Translations under genes and position numbers: made by a program
From: Physcomitrium patens
Lineage: Eukaryota > Streptophyta > Bryopsida > Funariales > Funariaceae
Length of the DNA stretch: 64,000 nucleotides
Reading direction: 5' to 3'
Assembly (NCBI RefSeq): GCF_000002425.4
Contig: NC_037256.1
Location: forward strand, 15,905,242 to 15,969,241
Notes under the pieces: model-generated
The model's database searches: none
What the model was told of the DNA's origin: nothing
What the model saw: only the letters and a program-made list of their open reading frames with translations
Shown: piece by piece, positions 40,016-53,100 of the stretch
How the letters are laid out: each line of letters opens with the position of its first letter
Numbering within the stretch: the stretch's first letter is position 1

Positions 40016-42360
40016 TCAAATTAAGATCTTTAATAATTTAGATTGGAGGAATTTAAAAGTGAAGTAAGACAAGTCAATTAGGTGTTCAAAAATGAAATGA
40101 TGAACACTATAAAGTCTATTAGTGAAAAAATATCTTATCGTATCAAAAATCAAACTCCAAATATATAGCTTAAATATCATGAATTAGGAATTCATACCTT
40201 TAGATTTTCATGTATAAATTATAGGCAAATAAAACATATAGCATAATTTTATGTACAATTCCTACTATAAAAACTTATAAAAAAAATCAATTCCAATTAT
40301 ATAAGCCTTGTTATCAATTGAAACAAAGAAGTCATAATTTTTCTTCAAACCAAAGAAATAATATGACACCTTGTCTTACTTGTAGAAAGCCATATTTAAT
40401 AGATCAATGTTGGATTATAAATAAAGTTGTATGCTTTAATTGTGGAGGTTCTCACTCTATAAATCATAGTAGAAGCTCCAATTAAGTTATTCCTTCAAAC
40501 TCTTCTTCAAGGAACTATAATAACCAAGCTGGAGGGAATATATGAAGAATTAGATTTGTAGATCCTATTGCTACAAAAGATCCATAACATGTACTATTAT
40601 CCTTCACACAATAGTCAAAATCATCATATTTCAATCATAGTTCAAATCAATCATAGAATATTATAAGTATCTATAGCATATATCCAAAACCAAAACTAAA
40701 ATCAACAACCACAAACTTCTCAAGATGTTAAATACAAAGTGGCTCAATTTGATGTACCTTTTATATCAAACTTACTATTTCCTTAATCCAACTTGGTGTA
40801 ACTAAACAGCAACGAGATCTTCCTAAACAATGCATATTTACTTTCTTTGATTCTAACTAGAAGTATGAATGCCAAAAAACCAATAGATTTAGCACAACTT
40901 AAAGAAGATGAGGCATCTATGTATACTCCAAATGGATCACCTAAATTTGTTGAATTGTGAAAACTACTAAAGAAGTATCTAAAGAATTAGAAGACAAATA
41001 ACCTTCTTTTGTAGCTGAACTTGATGAAGAAGAATATCAATTTTTAGGCAAAAAAAGACCTTAGAATTTTAATATTTTTTTGAAACAACAAACAATCAAT
41101 AGATCCTTTAATCTTACAAAACCTTATGATGTATAGCAAGATCTTTGTAGAGCTAAAGCCAACAATTCCTTTTAGACCACTGATCCAAATAACACCAAGT
41201 ATCAAAGGAGACCTCAAAGAAGAAAATACATTATAAAGAAAAACTAAGAAGATAAAGGGAATAGCTAGAATTGAAATTAATGATTTAAAAGGAAATATTA
41301 TCTTAAAAAAAAAAAAAAAAAAAAAAAATAGAAAACATAAATCTATTGAAATAGATGTAGAATTAGTAGATAAAATAATTTCTAAGATCATAGTGGATGA
41401 TGAAAGTAACATCAATATTATGCCTAAATCCACCATGAATAAATTGTGTTTAAAAATCATTCATTAAGCAGTTATAAAAGTGAAATTAACTAATCAAAGA
41501 CCTTCTCAATTTTTAAATTAAATTCATGACCTTCATTATTAAGTAATAAATATAAATTATGTAATATCATTTTATGGGATATGGCTTTATAAAGAGGAAA
41601 ATAGTTACCTTTTCTTGTTATGAAGAAGATGATTGATGCAATATAAAGAAGTAACAAATTACAAGGCTTCCAAGCCTTACTTTATTTATGGATCTTTAAA
41701 CAATCACACAAAAACTATAGTATCTAGCCACTTTAGACTCCAATCCTTGACCTTATTAAAAAAAAAATACACCAATATTTATAGAGGCCAATCAAATTAG
41801 GTTGATCTGATCTAATTCAAATCCAAATATTGCACCAATAAAATATATTGGTCCTAAATTATATGAATATGAAGATGAAGGTGATTTTTCCAAATGATTA
41901 GAAGAAAATTCTTATGAAGAAGAAGACATTCACATTTGATTTGTAGAGTTTGAAGCATCATTGTTATACATTGCCATTGATAAAAGATTTGATTTCTTCA
42001 TTTTTGAAAGAAAAATTAGAATATTTAGAAAAACTTAGTGAGATTCAAAGATTTGTAGTTCAACACATAGGAATTACTTTGAGGAGAAGGAAAGAGATTT
42101 TTGATTAAAAAAATAAAAAATAAAAAAATAAAAAAAATAAAATCTCTTCTTACTCTAAGGATATGGATGATGGTTCAAGATACTAGAAAATTAGAATTTT
42201 CAGCTAAGTTTGATGCACTTTGGACCAGACCTTATATTATCAAAAAATTCTTTGATAATAATTTAATTCAATTCAAAACTTTAAATGAAAAGACTTTTCT
42301 ACACAAACTAATAGAAGTTGTTGTAAAAAATATAAGATATAAATATTGGCTCTAATATCA
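40016..42360 (+). mobile_element. Fossil of a second Ty3/gypsy family
   Basis: Plus strand. Gag ends with two cysteine-rich knuckles near 40370-40470 (CLTCRKPYLIDQC; CFNCGGSHSINH). A retropepsin-like segment lies near 41260-41470 (VDDESNINIMPKSTMNKL, where Asp-Asp-Glu-Ser stands at the active-site position). An integrase C-terminal segment is at 42150-42355 (KFDALWTRPYIIKKFFDNN). It is broken and incomplete, without recognised LTRs, and differs from the chromovirus family in gag and orientation. A poly-A tract lies at 41305-41328. Confidence 0.7.
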
Positions 42361-44831
42361 ATTTTCATTGAATTTATTTATTTTTTATTTATTTATTTTT
42401 AAAATAATTCTAAATCAAACTTATAGATTACTTATATCTTCAATATATTTTGATGCTAGGCTCAAGGCAAAAGCAATGAGCATAGTTAATTATTTTTCCT
42501 TGAATCATCGTCATATTCCATATGGTCTATAGAACTCAATCTTGTTCTTATGAATTTATAATTATATAGTCTCTAATTCAAATCTTGATAGAAACATAAG
42601 TGCTATAAAATATTGAGCTAGTAATTAAGGAAAAAGTTGCTACATGTAGAGATATGTTGAGTCTAAACCAAATGATTGTTTTTTTTTTTTTTAATTCTTA
42701 AGTCAATGTCTTAGTTTTTTTTTTAATTCTACTTCTTTTATTAAATAATAAAATTTATTTTTATATATTTTAATTATTTATTTATTTATAAATCATATTA
42801 AAAGCAAGAATTGGATTCTCATTATTCTTACAAATATTCCCAAATGGTTGCCATAAATCAATTCGATCAATACATCTTAATTAGTGGATTGATTAAAAAT
42901 ATAGATTTGAGTCATTTAATTATATAAATATTAAGGTTAGAAAGTTTTTTTTGACTATTTAAGTATTTATTAGGATTTAGAAGTATTTATAATTTACAAA
43001 AGTCTTATTAAAAAAAAGTTATAAAAATAGAATCTTAGTAAGTCTTTGAAGTAATTATCTTAGTTAATTTAGTATTTTTATTTATTTTTAAATATTAAAG
43101 ATTAATTATTAAAACCAATATCTTTATTGGCCTCTTTTCTACATGTATTACTTTAAAAATCCTATCAATGATTAGTTAGTAGTTAAAAGAAGCATAAAAG
43201 AGAATTTCATATCTTTTTGATTAATTATATAAGAAATAATATTTTTAGTGGATTTAAATTGATCTTATTAATATAAAGTAGGAAAATATAGAATCAAATA
43301 TATATTAGTATTATAAAAATATTATAATATTTTTTAAATTTTATTTAGAATTTATTTAGAATTATTTAGGAATTTTTAGAGAAGATTTTAAGATCTTAAT
43401 AAAATTAAGTTTTACCACCTTGGGAGCCATTATGAAAAAAAGGAATAAGTTTTGAAGGCCATACAAGGTTTTTAGACTATTTTGATATTTTTAAATACCA
43501 TAGTGATGTCAAAAATACAAAAATATGAATTCTATTAGTAGAAAATAGGAGGACCAGCAACTAATTTAGTCCTTGTGGAAAGGGAGTGCACAAGTTCCAT
43601 ATGAGTTGTAGTATCTTGGATTTAGGTAGGAAGATAAGACTAAAGCTTCAAGGACTCTTTAAGCAACTCATATATAGTACATGTGAACCTAGATGAGGTT
43701 CAAACCCTTGATCTATAAGCAAGTTATTGTTGAAGTAAATTAATTTCATTTAATTTTTTAATTATTCCCTTCTTATCTTTAAAATTTCATAACTTACTTA
43801 TAGTAATTTTAATTTATATGTTTCTTATGTCATTAAAAATATAATAAAATTAAATATCTAAAAATATATTTTTTGATATTTACTTTTATTTTTTACAAGA
43901 TAAAAATTTAATGAATAAACTATGGACTATTTTTGTTGTGTGCAATTATTTGATTGTACTTATTTCACTTATTTTATATTTTGTATTTTTTTTATTACAT
44001 CTTTTACTTAATACCACCAATTATAAGCAATTCTTAATTGAAGTCATCTTGTAATTTGGATTGAAGGAAAAATTTACCTTCATAGCATTTTATTGTAGTC
44101 TCTTCTTACAATAAGATAGAAATTAGTTTTGGTAGAATTGTTGTACTAGTAGTGCATAATATTTAAATGATGGTGCTAAATTAAAATAGCATTGGCTACA
44201 TCAATGTAAAGATTTTTATTTAAGATGGAATAATAACTTTGTCAAAATAATATTATTATAGTAATATTCTAAAGTTATATAAATGTTGTGTTATCAAACC
44301 ATACACTTTTATTTTTTGTATTAAGAATTCCTCTTTAAGAAATTTTTGTGTTACAATGTCACTTACAAAATAGATATTTTTAAGTGCAAATCAAGCTTTA
44401 TTAACTATTGTGCATGTTCTTATGTCGAAGAATATAGAATTATCTATACAATTCTATATGGCGGATAATTTGCCATAATCTTTTTTTTTTACATAGTCAT
44501 TGTAACTTGATTTGTTGATAGTGTTAATATTGTTGCATTCACTTTTAAGATTGGTACCAATTCTTTTTTTTTTTGTTAGATATTAATTTCCATAAGTCTT
44601 TTATTTCAAATTTTATTTGGATTTTTTTTTCAAATTATTTATTAAGAAGCATCAAATTTTAGCCATTCTTTGATTGATAGGATTATTATTCCTATTTTGA
44701 AGAGAAGATCAATTAATTAGTATCCCAATTTTTATAACAAACATCTTCGTCAAAGCTTCTTTTTCTTGTGATTGTTTATTATTTTTTAGAATTTTTATAT
44801 TAAGAAGTTATAAAAATATGCTTTAATATTA
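42361..44831. other. AT-rich segment, possibly LTR or flank of the second gypsy family
   Basis: About 2.5 kb with no coding match. The stretch at 43540-43740 is less AT-rich and could be LTR sequence of the preceding element, but no repeat partner is in the window. Confidence 0.3.
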
Positions 44832-45054
44832 TATTAGAATAATATAATAATTTTATAATAAATAATATAATTATAATTGATATAATAAAATAATAATATA
44901 TTAAATATACACAAAATTGTGTATACTTGTATAGTTGTAATTTGATGAGAGAGGTACTCCTAGAAGTTTGTACCTCTCCATTAGATGAATTCTAGTCATC
45001 ACTATAACTACTCATCTTATAATTATGGTTAATGAATAGTCTCTTTTAATATCA
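44832..45054 (-). repeat. Ty1/copia LTR (right, decayed)
   Basis: 223-bp relative of 25779-26000, sharing GAATTCTAGTC, the TACTCCT-AGAAGTTTG region and the end structure. Nearly every clear difference replaces C or G with T or A. It may be the 5' LTR of the copia fossil or a separate solo LTR; the flanking bases do not show a matching duplication. Confidence 0.65.
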
Positions 45055-45841
45055 ACTTTGTAATTATAACACATGAGTTTTATCTTACTTTTTCTATCCT
45101 GAGTGAATCTTATTGCTCTACGAAGAAAATGTTTGTGGTGATTCAACTTATGATATGACATAGCATCAAAACTAGTAATGTGTCCCATTCAGCCTATTTA
45201 CATGGGTGCACTATGTAGAATTCTCATGCTTTTTTTTTTTCTACTTTTACTTTTGGTGAAAAAAATATTTTGATGTATTTTTTTTCTCTCTCTATTTGTA
45301 GAATATATGCCAAATATATATTTTTTAAGAAAAAAATATATAATTATTTTTCTGTATAAAAAGCTTAGCTATTTTAAAATATATATAATTTTAGGAAATA
45401 ATTTTATAATTAAAAAAAGATATTGAGGGAGCTATTTTTTGTATAACTCTTTTAAACTTTTGAAAAGAAAAAGAAATCTTTGCAATAGATTTAGATGAAA
45501 TTTTGATGTATTATTAAAAAAAAAATTAATGTAATTAAATGTGATATATTATTTTTTAGATAGATGTTTTTTAAATCCTTTAAGAAAAAAAAGTTATAGT
45601 ATAAATTAAAATAAAAAATATAATTCTATTTTAGTTTTTAAGTAATTACTTAAAATTCTTAAAATTTAAATCTCTTAATATTATTATTTTTTAATAAATT
45701 ATCTACATAATAATTTATTAGTATATTAATTAATTACACAACATTAACATATTTATAAGATTAATATAAATATTTTAATAATAAAATTTAAATTATATTT
45801 AAAAAAAGATAGATGATTATAAAAAATTTAAAATAAACATA

Positions 45842-45885
<44 letters not shown>

Positions 45886-45904
45886 TATATATATATATAT
45901 AATC
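45055..45904. other. AT-rich stretch with (AT)n microsatellite
   Basis: No gene or element recognised. An (AT)n tract at about 45845-45900 borders the next gypsy fossil. Confidence 0.5.
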
Positions 45905-48770
45905 AAAATACTTGTTGATGTAAAATATTCAAGATTCTGAAGGTTGATATAAACAGTGACTAAATTAGTAGCAACTTCTAATTAATAGCACCATTCTTAA
46001 AATAAATCCACTACTGTAAGAAGTTCTTTATTGTGAATCTTGTAGTTGATCTCAGCTACTGAAAATTTTCTTAAATAAAAAGCTATTGGATGAAGTTAAT
46101 CATCTATTTCTATTTATTATAATATAACACTCAAAGCAAAGTCTAATGGATCTATTTCTATAAAAAAAATAGCTTAAAAAAATTGATGTAGTATAAGATT
46201 AGTACAAAAATAAATACTATCTTCAAAGCTTCAAATGTTGCTTCCGCTTCTTGATTCCACTAAAGTTTGTATTTACAAGTCAAATGTGTAATTGGAGTTG
46301 CAACTTGAGAGAAGTTCTTGATGAAGATCTGTTAGTAGTTGAAAAATTCCAAAAAATATTGGACATTTCTTATCATTTTTAGGATTTTTCAATCCATAAT
46401 AGTTTCAATTTTTTAAAGATTTATCATAAGTCCATCATTTGAAATGATATATCCTAAGAAATCAACCTGAGTAATGTAGAATACATACTTTTCTATCTTG
46501 GTATAAAATCTTGCATCTCTTAGTTTTTATATATATGACAAATATGAAGTTCATGTTTTTTTTTTTTTTTTTTTTTTTTTTTTGTTCTTAAAATATATTA
46601 AAATTTCATCTAAGTAACAAACAACAATGTCATCTAAAAACTCTCAAAAAACATCATTCATTAAATTTTAGAAAGTTGTTGGAGCATTTGTAAGCGTAAA
46701 AAGCATGATCTTATATTCAAAATATCTACACCTTTTTCAAAATACAATTTTTCATTCATCTCCTTCTTTGATGCATATCAAATTGTATATTCTTTAAAGA
46801 TTTATTTTTGTATAGATCTTAGCTTGATTCAATTGATTAAGAAGTCTAGATATCAAAGGTAGTGGGTATTTATTCTTGATGGTGATTTTGTTGAGTCCTC
46901 AATAATTGACACACATCTGTAATGATCCACCTTTTTTTCACAAATAAAATTGAAATTCCTGCTAAAGATTTGGAATAGTGTATGAAATTCTTGGCCAGAT
47001 CTTCTTTAATATATTTCTTGAGTTTAATTAACTTATTTTGTGATAAATTATAAATTGGTCCAAATGGTAGTTGAACTCTTTCTTGAAGATCAATTGACTA
47101 GTTATAGAAACAATGTTCTAATAAAGTATTGACATTTTTTTTTTCAAATATATCTTTAAAATCTTAATATTGGCTTAGAATGCCATTTTAAGACTTTTCA
47201 CTATTAGAAACAAGTGCAACATAAATAATACAAGATAATTCCTTTTTTGTAGCATGAAAAAAAGCTCTTATATCTAGAAATACAGATTTAATTGCATTAG
47301 ACTTATGACTTTCTACTTGATTTTGAGGAGAAAATATGACCTTGAGTAGGTATTGTATAAGGTTTTAGTTGCACAATTCCTATTATAGATGAATATACTT
47401 GTTTTCTAATATACAATCTTCTTTGACAACTGTACTCTTTATTTTGTGGTTGTATTAGTACTTTGGACAATGTTGAGCAGTATACTTAGGTTCTCCATAA
47501 TACAAGCACAATCCTTCTAAACAACAATAAGTCTTTTTTTGCTTATTAAAAGGCTTGTAATATACCACATCAATTTGCATATCCTCTACTTTCAAATATA
47601 TGTATTGAAAATATGTTGGTATTTTCATTGAATTATAATAATATTAAGGTGCACTTTTGTGACTCTCATATTGAAATTCAAAAAGTCAATTGTTACGTCT
47701 CACAACAAAGTCAATTATTTGATTCAATGTTTGAGAATTAGATAAGTTGAGCATTAATTTTTCTACCTCATATTGTAATTTGTAGAGAAACTGGCTAATA
47801 AATATACCCTCATTTTACATGATATCAATTATAAGTTGTAAAAATTGTAAAGCATATAACATTATCAATTCATTGCTTTATCAAAATATAAGGATCTTAT
47901 TGGTTGCAATACAAATTATATCATATTTTTTATATATAAATCAATTTTTTGCCAAAAAAGCCTCTAAATTATCCAATATTCGATCTTCTCATTCAAAAAA
48001 ACATAAAAACCATGATAATACTGAACATGAAAGGAGTATATCAATGAATATAACTTGCAATCCTAGAATTGGATAGCTTTGGAGTTCAAGTTCAATCACA
48101 AATTATACTTGATTGATAAATCCTTAAAACTTAGATCTTGTGCCATTAAACATCTCGGGCAATGGAACCTTTGATCCTCTAATACTAGAAAGGTGTTCTA
48201 TCATAAGAGAAGGAATATAATTTGATACAAACATTGAAGCAGCTCTAATCATCTCTATATCTTTGCTTCTTGCCATTTTTGTTGCTTTTTGTGGTGGTAA
48301 ATTGAGTTGATGCATTGCAAGCATTAATTTTTTCAATTGCTCTAGCATTTGTACCATTGTACTATTTATTTCAAGAAGTTTTGCCATGATAATACTTAAA
48401 AAAAAAGAAAGATATTGCTTAAGACAAATAGAAGAGAAGACTTGAAAACATAAAAAAATACTAAGAATAATATTAGTTTAGAAGAAGATAATCCACAATT
48501 CCTAATATACTTAAGTCTTATCAAGAAAAAGAGGTAATTCATTCTTAATCAAGAAAAGACAAAGCTCTCATATTATAAGTATATTCTTGTTAATTTAACA
48601 AGGACAAGAACTCAATGAAAGCAAATAAACAAATGAGACTATCTTGAAGAAATATAAAAAAATAGAAATAGAAAAGTATGTATATTAAAAAAGAAACTAT
48701 AATAGCTATTGCCAAAAGATAAGAAAACTAGAGTTTTTTGAAACTAGACTAGGATTTATATAACAACATT
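45905..48770 (-). mobile_element. Decayed gypsy chromovirus-family copy (5' half)
   Basis: Minus strand. RNase H is at about 45905-46250, RT at about 46330-47000, and the pre-RT and protease region to about 47400. Gag spans about 47430-48390, with its start at 48387 (MLEQLKKLMLAMHQLNLPP). The primer-site region is near 48560, and the first part of the 5' LTR starts at about 48599 (ACAAGGACAAGAACTC). Order and sequence follow the 28064 copy. It is broken many times, AT-shifted and incomplete at both ends. A 28-base T run lies at 46556-46583. Confidence 0.8.
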
Positions 48771-50085
48771 ATTGTAATATGTGAAGTGTTGCTTGAGAGT
48801 ACACTAGGCTCCTCGTCGTGGAAGATAGAATGGAAATTGCAATAATAAAATCTTAATTCTAATAGAATACTAAATAAATTCTAATTAAATCTTAACAATG
48901 CTAAATAAGCTTTAATCAAATTCAAAAAAAAATCTTAATGAAATTACAAAAGAAGCAATAAAAAATCTTAAAGGAGTTGAAAGATAATCTATAATAAATT
49001 TTAAAAGAATCCTTAAGAAGCCTTAAAATAAATATTAAAATAATCACATTATATCTTAAATAAATTTCAACTAAGTTCTAATTTAATCCTATTTGAAATC
49101 CTAATAGACTTTAATCAAGTCCTAAAAAAAATCTAAATCCTAAGCCAAATCCTAATCAAATCTTAAATCCTAAATCAAACCTTAATCAAATCCTAAATCC
49201 TAAACAAAATCTTAATCAATCCTAAACTCTAAGGTAGTTTAGAACCTTGATATCTTTTGATTAAAATTTTTATCTTTTTAAAATTTATACACCTTTCAAT
49301 TTCTTAGTTGTAAATAAGTACAATAAATTTGAGGGCAATTGCATTTATCAAATAGAAGAAAAATCCTAAAATCTACTCGGATGTTGTTTGGCCTCCTTTT
49401 CCAACCTTGATGCTGATCTTTCAGTATTAATATCTTCCTTTTGCACGATTAAGTTGATTCCAAATTTCTCATATACATAGGAAAATAAGTATGCTACCTA
49501 CATACATAACTTTTACTCTAATCCAATTAATAGATTTCAAGAAAACTTAAAAACTCTCACTAGTTCTAAAATTCTACTTCTGAGACCCTGATCCACTTAA
49601 ACTTCAATAATCCTTAATTCAACCATTAGATCAAGCTAAAATTTTTAATATATATTAAGTACAATTTTAATCATTGACCTACAAAATTTTATCTATAGAT
49701 CTACTATAAAACTCCTGAAATTGCCCAAAATATCAATCCACTTTTATTTCACAAAAATCCGAGTCATCCAAAACAATCTTGACTTTGTAAGGCTCTTATC
49801 ATGTCATTACAAATCCAAATCATACAAAATCAATGCTCATAGAAGCCTTATCAAGTCAACTATCAAATCCCACTCTTTGATTTCTAAAAGAACCCTAAAG
49901 ATATTGTATGTGTCTTGTTTTGTGCCTCAAGATTTGATTTCAATCCAGGTTGATAATTGGTCCTCTCCAAGTATCAATTCTTGGCTTCTTGAAGTATATT
50001 TTTCTAAAATCTACTCTTAATGCCTTCTTTAACATGCTTATATCATTTAATTTTTTAATTTACTTTTTTTTATTTTCTTTATAGC
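48771..50085. other. AT-rich stretch with CCTAAA-like repeat zone
   Basis: No gene recognised. At about 49070-49235, short units around AAATCCTAATC recur in imperfect tandem. The rest is nondescript. Confidence 0.5.
49070..49235. repeat. Imperfect tandem repeat of AAATCCTAATC-like units
   Basis: Roughly 11-14-bp units with variants such as CCTAAATC, CCTAATC and CTTAATC. It superficially resembles plant telomere CCCTAAA but lacks perfect copies. Confidence 0.7.
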
Positions 50086-50647
50086 CCTACTATCACGGCT
50101 ATAATCATGTAAGCTAATAATTACATATATAAATAGGTAGAAGTAAGTAAAAGTAGATAAAAGTAAGTTAATTCTATAATATTTAATATAAAAGCTTCCT
50201 AGAAACTTCCTAGATGTTGCTTTGACTTCATAGGTATCTTTAATTGACTTTTTGGATTAGAAACGTGGTCAACAAGTTGGCCATGTGCCACACATGTTGT
50301 TAGCTTGAAGATCAAGCTAACTATGTGGCCCACTCGTAGAAAAACTTGTCTTGTAAGTCAAGGCATGTGTCCTACAAAGTCAACACATATTGGAGGTCCT
50401 ATTGAACGTCGCCACGTAGCCCCTAGTTAGATAGTATATATAGAGACAAGAGTGAAGGCTTCTTCACTCTTGTCAACTCCTTTCTTGCTTCTAGTCCAGG
50501 TTCAAGAGTCTTTAGTTTCTTGTCTTGTGGCAATAGCCATTCCAGTTTCCTTTTAATATACCTACTTGTTTATATTTTGACTTATTATATCGAGATAGCC
50601 TTTTTGTGTATATTTTCCCTCATCGAGTCTTTGTCCTTGACACCTAC
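50086..50647 (+). repeat. Solo gypsy LTR with target-site duplication
   Basis: The LTR at 50091-50642 (552 bp) reads in plus orientation, matching the reverse complement of the 562-bp chromovirus LTR over its whole length. CCTAC stands on both sides (50086-50090 and 50643-50647). No internal region adjoins it, so it fits a solo LTR left by LTR-LTR recombination. It is better preserved than neighbouring copies. Confidence 0.9.
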
Positions 50648-50814
50648 AAAGAAATAGAAGTTCATTTTGTTATAGGTAATATTAATACTTTTTAATTTTA
50701 CTACCCTTTTGACTATTATCTATATTTCTAAGATAATTTTCTATAATATTTTGATTTAAGATCTTCTATAATATAATAATTTCTACACTCTTTTATCTAT
50801 TAGTTGTATTACAT

Positions 50815-51132
50815 CATGAAAACATTCTATAAGACTTCCAAAAATGTGTTGACTTTGCATAACATGTATGTTAATTTATAAGGGAATTTTTTCATATGGG
50901 TGCCACATATTTAGCTTGTTCCACAAGCTATCAACATATATAGCATATAGTTAGCTTGTTGATCAAGTTTTTAATCTATCAATCAACTAGAAATATATGT
51001 AAAGTCAAAACAACATCTAAGAAGCTTTTAGGAAGCTTTCCTAGAAGGTATTATGAAATTAATCTACTTTTACTTAATTTTACCTATTCATATTATTTAG
51101 ATAATAATTATAATGAATATATATCCATGATA
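50815..51132 (-). repeat. Gypsy LTR fragment
   Basis: Same family in opposite orientation: TGTGTTGACTTTGCATAACATG, GCCACATATTTAGCTTGTTCCAC, and the end CCATGATA at 51132. The outer half of the LTR is absent. Confidence 0.75.
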
Positions 51133-51406
51133 CATGTACAATCTATAATTATATTATATTAATATCTTTTAACAATTTATGTACATTCAAGTTGATTAAA
51201 AAATAAATTTTTAACTTTATTTGTTTCATTATATTTACATATACAATAGTATGTAGCATTTATATATACTAATATGTAAAGATTTTCTATTAAAATAAAA
51301 ATATTCAAACAACTATGAAAATCAAGCTAACAAAGATATTGGTACTTATTAAAGATAGTTTGTACAACCACATAACTTATATAATTTTCTTAGTTCATTG
51401 TAGTAA

Positions 51407-51730
51407 TGTCATAGACATGCATATTTATTTTAATATTTATCTATATAATTAAGTAGAAGTAGGTAAAAGAAGATTTATTTCATAATATTTACTAAAAAAG
51501 CTTCATAAAAGCTTTATAGATATTATTTTCACTTTACATATGTTTGTAGTTGATTGATAGGTTGGAAACTTAGTCAACAAGTTTACCACGTGTTTATAGC
51601 TTGCGGAACAAGCTAACTATGTAGTGTACATATAAAAAATTAGCCGTGTAAGTTAAGATATATGTCTTGCAAAGTCAACATTTTTTGGAGGTACTATAGG
51701 ATATTTCCACATAATTCCTAATTAAAAGTT
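51407..51730 (+). repeat. Gypsy LTR fragment
   Basis: Plus orientation, starts TGTCATAGACATG. It shares AAGCTTCATAAAAGCTT and the CAAGCTAACTATGTAG region, then fades near 51730. Confidence 0.7.
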
Positions 51731-51749
51731 GCAAATCTATTCTTTCTTT

Positions 51750-52200
51750 ATTTGTATCTTTAATAGAAAAAGATTTATGACTCCTTTATGATTTGAAATC
51801 ATTCTTAGAAGTGTTTTCGACTACATTTGGAGAAAGTGATCAAGAAAGAGAATTAGAGACCAAGCTCTTATCTTTACAACAAGGATCACGGTCAACCACT
51901 ATATATGCTACTAAATTCTATAATCTCTCTTGTAACATGGACTGAAATGACAAAGCCTTTATCAAACAATTTTGATATGGATTGAAGGATAATATCAAAG
52001 ATTTGTTATTGGCAATGTTGAAAACAAAATCTTTTGAAGAATTTATTACTCAAGCCATTACATGCAACAATCAAATATTTGAAAGACATTAAGAATAAAG
52101 ACTTGGCCAAAGAGAAAAAAGTCAAATAATAATGGCAACTCTCAAGTTTTTAAAAACTAATTGCCAATGTTTATCTATATACAACCAATATGTATATAGC
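51750..52200 (+). mobile_element. Gypsy gag remnant
   Basis: Plus-strand segments (YATKFYNLSCNMDWNDKAFI; YGLKDNIKDLL; FITQAITCNNQIFE) match the capsid-like gag pattern of Ty3/gypsy elements, but in a variant different from the 28064 copy. It is broken and short. Confidence 0.65.
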
Positions 52201-53100
52201 TCAAATAGGCAAATATCAACCGCATAGTTGAGTTATGGTGACGAAAGAAGTTAACATTAAGCATATTATAAGTACAACCTTTGTCAAAGTGATGCCAATA
52301 AATAATATAACTTTAAGCGTGCGTAAATCTATCTAAGCTTCACTACATATCTTTGAATATATCAAATGATTCTTCTAATAGAGAAACCATATTAAGTAAA
52401 ATTTTTATTTTGGAATTGAACAATTGAAAATAGCTACTACTTCTCTTTCCCTAAATAAAAAATAGCAAAGCAAAGAATTGTAAAATTAATATTATTAAAG
52501 CACAAGAAGGTGAAAGACGATTGTACAAATTCAAAGCCGCAATGAAGTAGGTAACATGAGCATTTAAACACATAACACTGCATTCTTATTATTCATTATA
52601 ACTACCAATTTGTGTCTCTATGATTGTACTATTTCTATACACTTAATAACCACATTTGTACCAATTGATCTTCTAATGATGGTTATAGGAACAAACTATA
52701 CCTTAACAATCTATTTTTGATTTTTGATTCATGTACATACTTGTATAATTTGATGGCGATTTATTTTTTAATGACTCTAATGACAAGTAGGTTGATTGAA
52801 TGATTCGTGGAATCCATTTGACATTCCCTAATATATATATATATATATACATATATACACACACATAGAGACATTCACATGTATTTTTAAAAAACAATCT
52901 ACCACATATTTTCATGGCCCAAAACTACCCACTCTAAAAAAAAAAAGAAAAAAAAAAAGAAAAAAAAAAAGAAAAAAAAAAGGTTTAATAAACCAAGACG
53001 AACACTGTTAACCCACATGCATGAGTGTAAGCGCACATTGACGGCAGCCAGAAGGCAAAATATCTGGTGACGACCAGGGGAAGCGACGAGAGTAGTAGTG
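52201..53100. other. AT-rich flank of the retroelement cluster
   Basis: No gene seen. It holds an A-rich (A10G)n-like tract at 52936-52981, after which the composition shifts to the GC-richer APR upstream region. Confidence 0.5.

Noticed and set aside
25774-45059. Target-site duplication for the two copia LTRs as one element
   Set aside because: The bases flanking the outer ends (TCGAC on the left, ACTTT on the right) do not match.
49070-49235. Interstitial telomere repeat
   Set aside because: No perfect CCCTAAA array is present; units vary in length and sequence, so it is reported only as a degenerate repeat.
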